Part shown: positions 8,402 through 14,048 of the stretch, one piece after another
Position numbering within the stretch: position 1 is the first letter of the stretch
How the letters are laid out: every line of letters begins with the position of its first letter
Origin: an uncultured Peptococcaceae bacterium
Lineage (GTDB): Bacteria; Bacillota; Peptococcia; Peptococcales; Peptococcaceae
DNA: 14,048 nucleotides
Reading direction: 5' to 3'
Assembly (NCBI GenBank): GCA_937922955.1
Contig: CALAKO010000190.1
Span: forward strand, 1-14,048
Position numbers and translations under genes: made by a program
The notes under the pieces: model-generated
Told to the model about the DNA's origin: nothing
The model's database searches: none
The model's input: only the letters and a program-made list of their open reading frames with translations

Positions 8402-9275
8402 TTTGACACCCTCCTACAACCATGGTTCCAACACCATCGTCTGTAAATAATTCGAGCAGCAAACTATGCTGCATTTGTCCATTAATAATATGTGCACTCT
8501 GCACACCATTTTGAATAGCATGTTTACAACATGCGGCCTTCGGAATCATTCCGCCATATATTACACCATCGCGTTCCAGCTCATCAAGCTTTTGAGTTGT
8601 TACTTTACTGATTCGAGAGCCATCTTGATCTAAAATGCCATCAGTATCTGTTAATAAGAAAAACTTGTCAGCTTTTAACGCTGCTGCAACAGCAGCGGCA
8701 GCAGTATCACCATTTATATTATAACGGCCTCCATGTTCATCAAGACCTATTGGCGAAATAACCGGAATGTATTCCTTACTTAAGGCGTTTCTGATGAGCT
8801 CAGGACGAATTTCTGTAATTTCACCAACGTATCCTAAGTCAACCAACTCATGCTCTTTATTATAGTGTAACTTCTTTTTAGCTTGAATCGTTCCACCGTC
8901 AATCCCACTTAAGCCAACAGCGTTCCCGCCATGTTTCTGCAACAAAGCAACAATTTCTTGGTTTACTTTGCCAATCAGAACCATTTGAGCAATTTCTAAT
9001 ACTTCACTATCAGTGACCCGAAGTCCATCAACAAATTTACACTGATAATTTTCTTTTTCAAGCCAATAATTGATATCTGGACCGCCGCCATGCACGAGAA
9101 TAGGGTTCATGCCAACAAAACGCATCAAGACGATGTCAGAAATAACCTTTTCCCGCATTTCTTTATCAATCATCGCATGACCACCATACTTAATAACGAT
9201 GGTAGTACCGTAGAACTTTTTTATGTAAGGCAGTGCTTCAACAAGAACCTCTGCCGTATGATTTCCAAATTCCAT
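8394..9275 (-). CDS. argB: Acetylglutamate kinase, probably arginine-inhibited type
   Basis: Phosphorylates N-acetylglutamate at its gamma carboxylate, usually the controlled step when ArgJ recycles the acetyl group. It is a 293-aa member of the amino-acid kinase family: phosphate-binding K29-Y-G-G, HGGGP (62-66), VDGLRVTD (82-89), NINGD (186-190), GGMIPK (241-246). The N-terminal extension before KYGG (TAEVLVEALPYIKKF) and the GVQSAHIINGQ...LFTDDGVGT C-terminal part resemble the hexameric, arginine-sensitive enzymes of Pseudomonas and Thermotoga rather than the shorter E. coli enzyme. Feedback inhibition by arginine is therefore inferred. It starts 4 bp after the argJ stop, with its AGGAG site overlapping the end of argJ, and overlaps argD by 8 bp. 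Confidence 0.97.
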   Translation of the reverse strand: MEFGNHTAEVLVEALPYIKKFYGTTIVIKYGGHAMIDKEMREKVISDIVLMRFVGMNPILVHGGGPDINYWLEKENYQCKFVDGLRVTDSEVLEIAQMVLIGKVNQEIVALLQKHGGNAVGLSGIDGGTIQAKKKLHYNKEHELVDLGYVGEITEIRPELIRNALSKEYIPVISPIGLDEHGGRYNINGDTAAAAVAAALKADKFFLLTDTDGILDQDGSRISKVTTQKLDELERDGVIYGGMIPKAACCKHAIQNGVQSAHIINGQMQHSLLLELFTDDGVGTMVVGGCQNE

Positions 9276-9279
9276 TATT

Positions 9280-10473
9280 TTAACTCCTGTAATCCGCGTT
9301 AATACTTACGTAATCATGTGTAAGATCGCAACCCCATCCAGTTGCTTCTGCAGCTCCTTCATGCAAATCAATAAGTACATCAATCGTGTCTTTTGAAAGA
9401 ATATCGAGTGCCTTTTCTTCATCAAAAGACAATCCCTGGCCATTTTGAGCAACAAGAACGTCTCCAATGTAAATATCCATTTTATATGGATCAAACACAG
9501 CTCCCGAATATCCTGCAGCACATGCTATACGCCCCCAATTGGCATCACGACCGTACATTGCAGCTTTAACAAGACTTGATGACACAACAGCACGAGCAAT
9601 TGTCTTTGCATCAGTCGTAGTAGGAGCATTAATAACTTTAACTGCAAATAGATTTGTTGCACCTTCACCATCGGCAACAATCTGTTTGGCTAAACTTACA
9701 CAGATTTCTTTTAACGCAGTCGCAAACAACTCATAATCATCGTTTTCGAGAGCATCAATGACCGCATTTCCAGCAAGACCGTTTGCCAGCACGGTTACCA
9801 TATCATTTGTTGAAGTATCGCCATCTACAGAAATCATATTAAAACTGTCTCCAATGGCATCACTTAATGCCTTTTGCAATACTTCAGACGTAATAGCTGC
9901 ATCACAGAATACAAAGCCGAGCATGGTTGACATATTTGGATGAATCATTCCGGCGCCTTTACACATTCCCCAAAAGCAGACTTCTTTACCAGCGATATTA
10001 ATTGTTGTCGACGCAGTTTTGGGAACCGTATCTGTTGTCATAATACCACGTGATGCCAATTCTGCACTTTCATTTAATGGCTTCAATGCATCTTTTGCCA
10101 TATCAATGCCTGCATTAATCGTTTCAACAGGAAGCGGCATACCAATCACCCCTGTGGATGCAACAATGGTATGATTCTCATCCAGTTCAAAAGTTTCAGC
10201 TAGTTTTTTTGCAACCGATTCAGCATCAATAATTCCTTGCTTACCCATTGCCGCATTTGCAATCCCACTGTTAATAACAACCGCCTGAGCCATGCCATCG
10301 GATTCCAAATGTTTTTTTGTCACTTGAAGTGGCGCTGCTTGAAACAGATTATTTGTATAAACAGCAGCTGCCGATGCAGCAACATCGGACACTACCACGG
10401 TCAAATCATCTTTTGCTTTTTTTATACCACAATGAAGGCCGCAAGCCGAGTAGCCTTTCGGATAGTTGATCAT
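9280..10473 (-). CDS. argJ: Glutamate N-acetyltransferase / amino-acid acetyltransferase (ArgJ)
   Basis: Moves the acetyl group from N-acetylornithine to glutamate, closing the acetyl cycle; bifunctional members also acetylate glutamate from acetyl-CoA. It is made as a precursor that cuts itself into alpha and beta chains before a conserved threonine. Here that site is KGAGMIHPNMSTML, with nucleophile T183 preceded by Ser rather than the commoner Ala. The oxyanion-hole STGVIG is at 106-111. I chose the ATG at 10473 (397 aa): it has AAAGGAGAG at 7-nt spacing and fits the family N-terminus. An in-frame ATG at 10503 would overlap the end of argC and has no clear site. It lies 20 bp after argC. 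With no argA in the window, a bifunctional enzyme is plausible but unproven. Confidence 0.96.
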   Translation of the reverse strand: MINYPKGYSACGLHCGIKKAKDDLTVVVSDVAASAAAVYTNNLFQAAPLQVTKKHLESDGMAQAVVINSGIANAAMGKQGIIDAESVAKKLAETFELDENHTIVASTGVIGMPLPVETINAGIDMAKDALKPLNESAELASRGIMTTDTVPKTASTTINIAGKEVCFWGMCKGAGMIHPNMSTMLGFVFCDAAITSEVLQKALSDAIGDSFNMISVDGDTSTNDMVTVLANGLAGNAVIDALENDDYELFATALKEICVSLAKQIVADGEGATNLFAVKVINAPTTTDAKTIARAVVSSSLVKAAMYGRDANWGRIACAAGYSGAVFDPYKMDIYIGDVLVAQNGQGLSFDEEKALDILSKDTIDVLIDLHEGAAEATGWGCDLTHDYVSINADYRS

Positions 10474-10493
10474 ATTTTTACTCTCCTTTATAA

Positions 10494-11525
10494 TTATGGA
10501 CAAAGAGGAAACTGCTCTAATCCCTGTGTTTCAGGGAAACCACATAAAATATTCATATTTTGCACAGCCTGCCCACTTGCGCCCTTTACAATATTGTCGA
10601 TTGCTGCGCAAATAACAAGCGTCGTATCATTTACGTGATGAAGTGATAAATCGCAGAAATTAGACCCCATCACCTGCTTTGTTGCAGCGTACTCGCCCAA
10701 AGGTCGCACTCGGACAAATGGTTCTTGATCGTAGAACGCATGATACATTTCATTTATTTGCTCTATGGTACACGCATGATTCAATCGAACCGTTAATGTT
10801 GACAGAATACCTCGATTAATCGGAGCCAGATGTGGATTAAATACCAAACCAACCTGGTCACCATACAACTCATTCAACTCCTGCACAATTTCTGGAAGAT
10901 GTCGATGTTTACCAATATTATAGGCAACAACATTTTCATTGACATTAACAAAATGAGATGTTTCTTTCAGCGACTTCCCTGCACCAGTTAAGCCTGAATC
11001 GCTGTCTGCTACAACAAGCGAAGGATTAAGCAACTTTTCTTTACAAAGAGGGGCTAACCCCAAAATAATACTGGTTGGAAAACAACCTGGATTTGCAACT
11101 AAATTACTGTTCCGAATACGTTCTCTATGAAGTTCCGGCAACCCATAAACCGTTTTAGACATCCAATCAGGGCAGGCATGATCTGCGCCATACCATTCTT
11201 CATAAACGACAGGATCATTTAGGCGAAAATCAGCACCTAAATCAATGACTTTAATGCCCAAGTCAATAAGATTTTTTGCATACTCTGATGACGTGCCATG
11301 TGGTAATGCAAGAAAAACCACATCACACTCTTTATAATTACTGATGTCCAAGTCACAAAACTTTGCATCTGTCAATTTTAACACACTTTTGTGTAGGTCT
11401 GAAACAGCACCACTAGTACTACGCGCACCAATAGCCGCTAAATTAACCCCACCATGCCCCAATAAAAGTCTTATCAATTCGGAGCCTGTATACCCAGTTG
11501 CTCCAATAATTCCAACATTTATCAT
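10494..11525 (-). CDS. argC: N-acetyl-gamma-glutamyl-phosphate reductase
   Basis: NADPH-dependent reduction of N-acetylglutamyl phosphate to the semialdehyde. At 343 aa it is usual for the long bacterial form. The nucleotide-binding GATGYTGSEL motif is at 8-17, the catalytic cysteine C148 in NPGCFPTS, the HRHLPEI motif with H217/H219, and a FNPHLAPINRG segment. The start at 11525 has GGAGGTG at 5-nt spacing and begins MINVGIIGATG, matching the family. The frame extends 19 codons further upstream, but that would run through the promoter and has no ribosome site. It is the first gene of the operon, about 19 nt from the predicted transcription start. Confidence 0.97.
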   Translation of the reverse strand: MINVGIIGATGYTGSELIRLLLGHGGVNLAAIGARSTSGAVSDLHKSVLKLTDAKFCDLDISNYKECDVVFLALPHGTSSEYAKNLIDLGIKVIDLGADFRLNDPVVYEEWYGADHACPDWMSKTVYGLPELHRERIRNSNLVANPGCFPTSIILGLAPLCKEKLLNPSLVVADSDSGLTGAGKSLKETSHFVNVNENVVAYNIGKHRHLPEIVQELNELYGDQVGLVFNPHLAPINRGILSTLTVRLNHACTIEQINEMYHAFYDQEPFVRVRPLGEYAATKQVMGSNFCDLSLHHVNDTTLVICAAIDNIVKGASGQAVQNMNILCGFPETQGLEQFPLCP

Positions 11526-11550
11526 GATAGCACCTCCAACGAATGATATT

Positions 11551-11579
11551 ATTATACAACCACTTGCATATTTATGCAA
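11551..11579 (-). promoter_or_regulatory. Promoter of the arg operon
   Basis: On the minus strand the -35 TTGCAT (11574-11579) is separated by exactly 17 bp from a perfect -10 TATAAT (11551-11556). Transcription would start near 11544, leaving a leader of about 19 nt before the argC ATG. That leader holds the GGAGGTG site and has no room for a riboswitch, T-box or attenuator. Control is therefore expected at initiation, through the operator that overlaps the -35. Confidence 0.85.
11564..11579. promoter_or_regulatory. ArgR operator (ARG box)
   Basis: A perfect inverted repeat, TTGCAT-ATTT-ATGCAA. The inner 14 bp (11565-11578) match the established ARG-box consensus TGNATWWWWATNCA at every specified position. 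It covers the -35 of the arg promoter, so bound ArgR/AhrC would block RNA polymerase. A weaker 14-mer on the minus strand at 11545-11558 fits the same consensus at 10 of 12 constrained positions and overlaps the -10. The 6-bp gap is close to that of paired boxes bound by the ArgR hexamer. The regulator gene itself is not in this window. Confidence 0.85.
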
Positions 11580-11592
11580 CACCTTTTACATT
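11564..11592 (+). promoter_or_regulatory. Possible divergent promoter for the CinA-domain gene
   Basis: On the plus strand the other arm of the ARG box reads TTGCAT (11564-11569). It is followed after 17 bp by TACATT (11587-11592), a fair -10. Use of this promoter would start RNA near 11599, only about 12 nt before the ATG and on top of the AAAGGA ribosome site. That is unfavourable, so this is tentative. No better pair was seen in the short intergenic region. Confidence 0.35.
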
Positions 11593-11610
11593 ACGAAAGG
11601 AACTGATTTT

Positions 11611-12516
11611 ATGAAACACCCATCTATTCTCATCCTCGTTTCATCAAATGATAAGACTGCAAAAACGTCCCTTAATAAGCTACTTCCTACGTTTCAGGAT
11701 ATCGCACCAGCTACAATTCTGGATGTCGACAATTTTGATGAATACCTGAAAATCTTGTATAATTGTGCGAACGATTTCTATTGTAAAACGATTATTGCCA
11801 TAGGTAAAGTATTTTATGACCGTTATTGCAACATAATGATAGAAAAATCCAGTCTCCTCTTTGATCAACCCCATCCCATCTCAAAACCAAAACCTGAGCT
11901 CAAATACTTTCGTCTCAATGCCTCCACCCATTTTTTATCTCTCATCAATGCATCTATACATCACTCTGGCCTACTTTCTATTCTTGAACAATATTTTGAT
12001 ATTATAAATGATTCTTGTCTCTTCTCATTATCGTCTCAAGTTGGAACGCTTCTAAACAAGCATCATTTAACCATTGCAAGCGGAGAAAGTTGTACTGGCG
12101 GCTTGTTAACTAAAGTTCTTACTGATATTCCTGGTTCTTCTTCCTATGTCCTTGGGGGGATCTGCACCTATACGGCATACGAAAAACAGCATATATTAGA
12201 GGTTTCTCAAGAAACTCTCACGTCTTATGGCATCGTATCTTCAGAAACAGCTGAAGCCATGTCTCGTGGCGTACAAAAACTATTCAAATCAAATATTGCT
12301 GTTTCAACCACTGGTGTAGCTGGTCCAGGTGCTGATTCGGATGGAAATCCGGAAGGACTGGTTTATATTGGTTTGACAATAAATGATTATTGTAAGACTT
12401 ATAAATATTCAGCCCCATTGCATACATATTTATTAGACCGAGATACAATCCGAAAAAGTTGCGTCATATTCATTCTGCAGAAAATTGTGGATACATTAAA
12501 ACAGCTTTATCTATAA
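11611..12516 (+). CDS. CinA C-terminal-domain protein (NMN amidohydrolase-like) with atypical N-terminus
   Basis: A 301-aa protein. Its C-terminal half (about 137-298) is a clear CinA_C/PncC domain, whose characterised members deamidate nicotinamide mononucleotide to nicotinate mononucleotide in pyridine-nucleotide salvage. Expected catalytic features are present: S160 in GESCTGG, Y187 in ICTYTAY and K192 in YEKQHIL; GVAGPG (235-240) and DRDTIRK (276-282) are also intact. Residues 1-135 carry none of the MoaB-like CinA N-domain motifs (no GDELL, no GGLGPTxDD) and are too short to be that domain plus the linker domain. I cannot assign them. The start at 11611 has AAAGGA at 9-nt spacing; the open frame upstream runs through the argC promoter and antisense to argC. 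It is the only plus-strand gene here, divergent from argC and convergent with the foldase gene. Confidence 0.9.
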   Translation: MKHPSILILVSSNDKTAKTSLNKLLPTFQDIAPATILDVDNFDEYLKILYNCANDFYCKTIIAIGKVFYDRYCNIMIEKSSLLFDQPHPISKPKPELKYFRLNASTHFLSLINASIHHSGLLSILEQYFDIINDSCLFSLSSQVGTLLNKHHLTIASGESCTGGLLTKVLTDIPGSSSYVLGGICTYTAYEKQHILEVSQETLTSYGIVSSETAEAMSRGVQKLFKSNIAVSTTGVAGPGADSDGNPEGLVYIGLTINDYCKTYKYSAPLHTYLLDRDTIRKSCVIFILQKIVDTLKQLYL

Positions 12517-12560
12517 AAATAGGACGGGAACGAATTACAATTCGTTCCCGTCCTATTTTT
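12515..12560. terminator. Bidirectional intrinsic terminator
   Basis: A perfect inverted repeat with arms 12515-12536 and 12539-12560, centred between 12537 and 12538. Allowing for a realistic 4-nt loop, the stem is about 21 bp with a GC-rich middle (GGACGGGAACG). The outer arms are A-rich on one side and T-rich on the other, giving a U-tract in both directions. It lies between the TAA of the CinA-domain gene (12514-12516) and the TAA of the foldase gene (12561-12563, minus strand), so it ends both convergent transcripts. Confidence 0.95.
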
Positions 12561-13658
12561 TTATTCAGCAGAATCAACAAGAGAAGCATTTTCCTCCGTT
12601 GAAGAAGCGGCATCTTGTGAATTCTCGCTATCTGTAGCCGCAGATGAATCATTGCTTTCACTAGAAGCACTGCTATCTTGTGTATCCTCAGCCATTTGGG
12701 CTTCAGCTTCTTCGATCAATTTATCAGGATTGTAATCATCAGAAAGATATTCAATAGTAGCCTCCTGTTTCAATTGATCCATCATGTCATAATATTTTGT
12801 CTGAACTTCTTGATTCGTTAATTGTTCTGTTAATTCGTCCTTGACTTCATCAAAAGTTTGATGATGTGCCGTCTGCTTATCTTCACACAAAATCACATGA
12901 TATCCATAACTTGTTTCAACAGGTTCTTCTGTGTATTGACCAACTTCCAATGCAAAAGCTGCATCAGAAAACTCGGTAATCATTTCATCTGCTGTGAAAT
13001 ATCCTAATTCGCCACCTTGTTGCGCCGTAGCAGAATCCGTACTATATTCTTTTGCCAGTTCAGAAAAATCTGCACCCTCATCTAATTGTTTGATGATGTC
13101 TTCAGCTGTTTCTTTGTCTTCAACAAGAATATGTTTCGCCTTAACTTGATCTGCAACATCGAATTGATCACTGTTTTCATTATAATACGATTCAGCATCG
13201 ACAGTAATATCCGATTTGATCAACTCAATATATTTATCGTAATAAAGCTTTTCTTCAATCATTCTATCAAGCATTTCATCGCTGACGTTATATTCATCGA
13301 GATATGCCTGAAGATTTTCTTCGGAACCATAGGTTTGGTCGATAAGATCCTGTCTAAAAGACTTTTTCTCATCATCAGTTATTTCAATTCCTTTGTTTTT
13401 TGCATCTTGTACCATCAGTTCGGTTTCGACTAACCCACTAATAATTTGACTTTTATAGTAACCAGAATACGTATCATCACTTTCTAATTGATTTTGCTGA
13501 AATATCTGATTAATTCTCGCATCGACATAATTTTTAGTTAATGCCGTATCATTAACCTTAATTACATCTTCACCACCCATATCATCATTCGAACTGCACC
13601 CAGCAAACAATCCAGCCGCCATCACAGTCGCCAAAAGCATCGCTAATGCTTTCTTCAA
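12561..13658 (-). CDS. prsA: PrsA-like parvulin peptidyl-prolyl isomerase lipoprotein
   Basis: Extracytoplasmic foldase expected to help secreted or envelope proteins fold. The N-terminus is a lipoprotein signal: MKK, a hydrophobic stretch, then LFAGC with lipidated C21. Next comes a SurA/PrsA N-terminal-like helical chaperone region (about 30-160), and one parvulin (rotamase) domain at about 172-260 with KAKHILV (H176), GGELGYF and YGYHVIL (H254). A C-terminal helix and a low-complexity Ser/Asp/Glu/Ala tail (about 322-365) follow. I chose a TTG start at 13658 (365 aa): AGGAG at 13669-13673 is 10 nt away and the signal peptide then begins MKKALAML. The in-frame GTG at 13667 would be only 1 nt from that site. 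The gene follows mfd and has its own promoter. The symbol is by family resemblance. Confidence 0.9.
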   Translation of the reverse strand: MKKALAMLLATVMAAGLFAGCSSNDDMGGEDVIKVNDTALTKNYVDARINQIFQQNQLESDDTYSGYYKSQIISGLVETELMVQDAKNKGIEITDDEKKSFRQDLIDQTYGSEENLQAYLDEYNVSDEMLDRMIEEKLYYDKYIELIKSDITVDAESYYNENSDQFDVADQVKAKHILVEDKETAEDIIKQLDEGADFSELAKEYSTDSATAQQGGELGYFTADEMITEFSDAAFALEVGQYTEEPVETSYGYHVILCEDKQTAHHQTFDEVKDELTEQLTNQEVQTKYYDMMDQLKQEATIEYLSDDYNPDKLIEEAEAQMAEDTQDSSASSESNDSSAATDSENSQDAASSTEENASLVDSAE

Positions 13659-13693
13659 AATAATCACGCTCCTAAAAAATCATTACCTCATCT

Positions 13694-13722
13694 ATTATAC
13701 TGACTGATTTATCTACTGACAA
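13694..13722 (-). promoter_or_regulatory. Promoter of the parvulin lipoprotein gene
   Basis: On the minus strand, -35 TTGTCA (13717-13722) and a perfect -10 TATAAT (13694-13699) are separated by 17 bp. The -35 lies inside the last codons of mfd. The predicted start is near 13687, about 29 nt before the TTG start codon, leaving room for AGGAG at 13669-13673. No terminator is visible between mfd and this gene, so read-through from mfd may add to expression. Confidence 0.75.
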
Positions 13723-14048
13723 TCTCTTTAATATCATTGACAACAAGTTTTAATGAATCTAATAATTTGCTCGAATTTGTTACTTTTGCCACATCCATAA
13801 CAACATAGGTTTCTTCGTCAATATTTTTTAACATTAAACGACCAAAGCTATGCGCAACGTAAGAGAGTAATTGCTGAATATCGAATTCGAAAGATGGATC
13901 GATTTTTATATATACATTGCTCTTCCGCTGTTTAATGGAAACTATTCCGGCTTGCCCTGCCAACTGCTTTAATGAAATCAAGCTTAATAGATTCATTACT
14001 GGTTTTTCTGGTTCGCCAAATCGGTCAATTAATTCATCCAGCATATCA
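13709..14048 (-). CDS. mfd: Transcription-repair coupling factor Mfd, C-terminal fragment (cut by window edge)
   Basis: Only the last 113 codons are present; the gene continues to the right beyond the window. The segment reads as the C-terminal (D7/TRCF) domain of Mfd: ELIDRFGEPEKPVMNLL, then LKQLAGQAGI, a short beta region and a closing helix. In the full protein this domain follows the RecG-like translocase motor and holds the UvrA-binding surface in check. Mfd removes RNA polymerase stalled at lesions and recruits nucleotide excision repair. The identity rests on this domain alone, since the helicase motifs lie outside the window. The gene ends 50 bp before the start of the lipoprotein gene. 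Confidence 0.88.
   Translation of the reverse strand, partial: DMLDELIDRFGEPEKPVMNLLSLISLKQLAGQAGIVSIKQRKSNVYIKIDPSFEFDIQQLLSYVAHSFGRLMLKNIDEETYVVMDVAKVTNSSKLLDSLKLVVNDIKEIVSR

Noticed and set aside
11526..11544. Leader attenuator, T-box or riboswitch for the arg operon
   Set aside because: The predicted leader is only about 19 nt and is filled by the ribosome binding site.
11526..11582. argC extended upstream to an ATG at 11582
   Set aside because: It would cover the -10 and the operator, has no Shine-Dalgarno, and adds residues before the conserved MINVGIIGATG start.
11344..11610. In-frame extension of the plus-strand CinA-domain gene giving a 390-residue protein, near full CinA length
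   Set aside because: The extra 89 codons run antisense to the argC 5' end and through the arg promoter, the translation shows no MoaB/CinA motif, and the ATG at 11611 has a proper ribosome site.
1..14048. Mobile elements, CRISPR arrays, tRNA genes, defence or phage genes
   Set aside because: No repeats, transposase motifs, cloverleaf-like sequences or phage-type genes were seen; the DNA is continuous housekeeping and biosynthetic coding sequence.

Overview
The window looks like chromosomal housekeeping and biosynthetic DNA from a low-to-moderate GC Bacillota. A diderm Negativicutes member is my best guess, from the style of the proteins and the mfd / parvulin-lipoprotein / arg neighbourhood. 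That lineage call is inference and was not tested by a search. There is no sign of phage, plasmid, insertion sequence, CRISPR, tRNA or rRNA. Coding density is very high, and no stretch longer than about 150 bp lacks a gene.

Layout, left to right. (1) Positions 1-2307, minus strand: RNase R (rnr), with a GTG start and a lysine-rich tail that runs off the window. (2) A 149-bp gap holding an intrinsic terminator. (3) Positions 2457-11525, minus strand: one compact operon read argC-argJ-argB-argD-tyrA-(109-aa unknown)-argF-argG-argH. It carries the enzymes for the steps from N-acetylglutamate to arginine, with the acetyl group recycled by ArgJ. Two non-arginine genes sit in its middle: a prephenate/arogenate dehydrogenase and a small protein I do not recognise. 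Junctions are overlaps of 4-8 bp or gaps of 4-22 bp, and nearly all starts have a good Shine-Dalgarno. (4) Positions 11526-11610: a divergent regulatory region with a strong sigma-A type promoter for the arg operon and a perfect match to the ArgR operator consensus covering its -35 element. (5) Positions 11611-12516, plus strand: the only plus-strand gene, a protein with a CinA C-terminal (NMN amidohydrolase-like) domain behind an N-terminal half that is not the usual MoaB-like domain. (6) Positions 12515-12560: a long, near-perfect bidirectional terminator fitted between two convergent stop codons. (7) Positions 12561-13658, minus strand: a secreted parvulin-type foldase lipoprotein (PrsA-like) with an acidic, Ser-rich tail. 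Its promoter overlaps the end of (8), the C-terminal end of mfd (13709 to the right edge, minus strand).

How it works together: when arginine is plentiful, ArgR (not in this window) would be expected to bind the 11565-11578 box and stop transcription of the nine-gene operon. ArgB is of the arginine-inhibited, hexameric type, adding feedback control. Because tyrA and the 109-aa gene lie inside the transcription unit, tyrosine-branch capacity would be tied to arginine status. I saw no obvious undescribed large system. The best candidates for new biology are the 109-aa protein, the tyrA-in-arg arrangement, the divergent ArgR-box architecture and the atypical CinA-domain protein.
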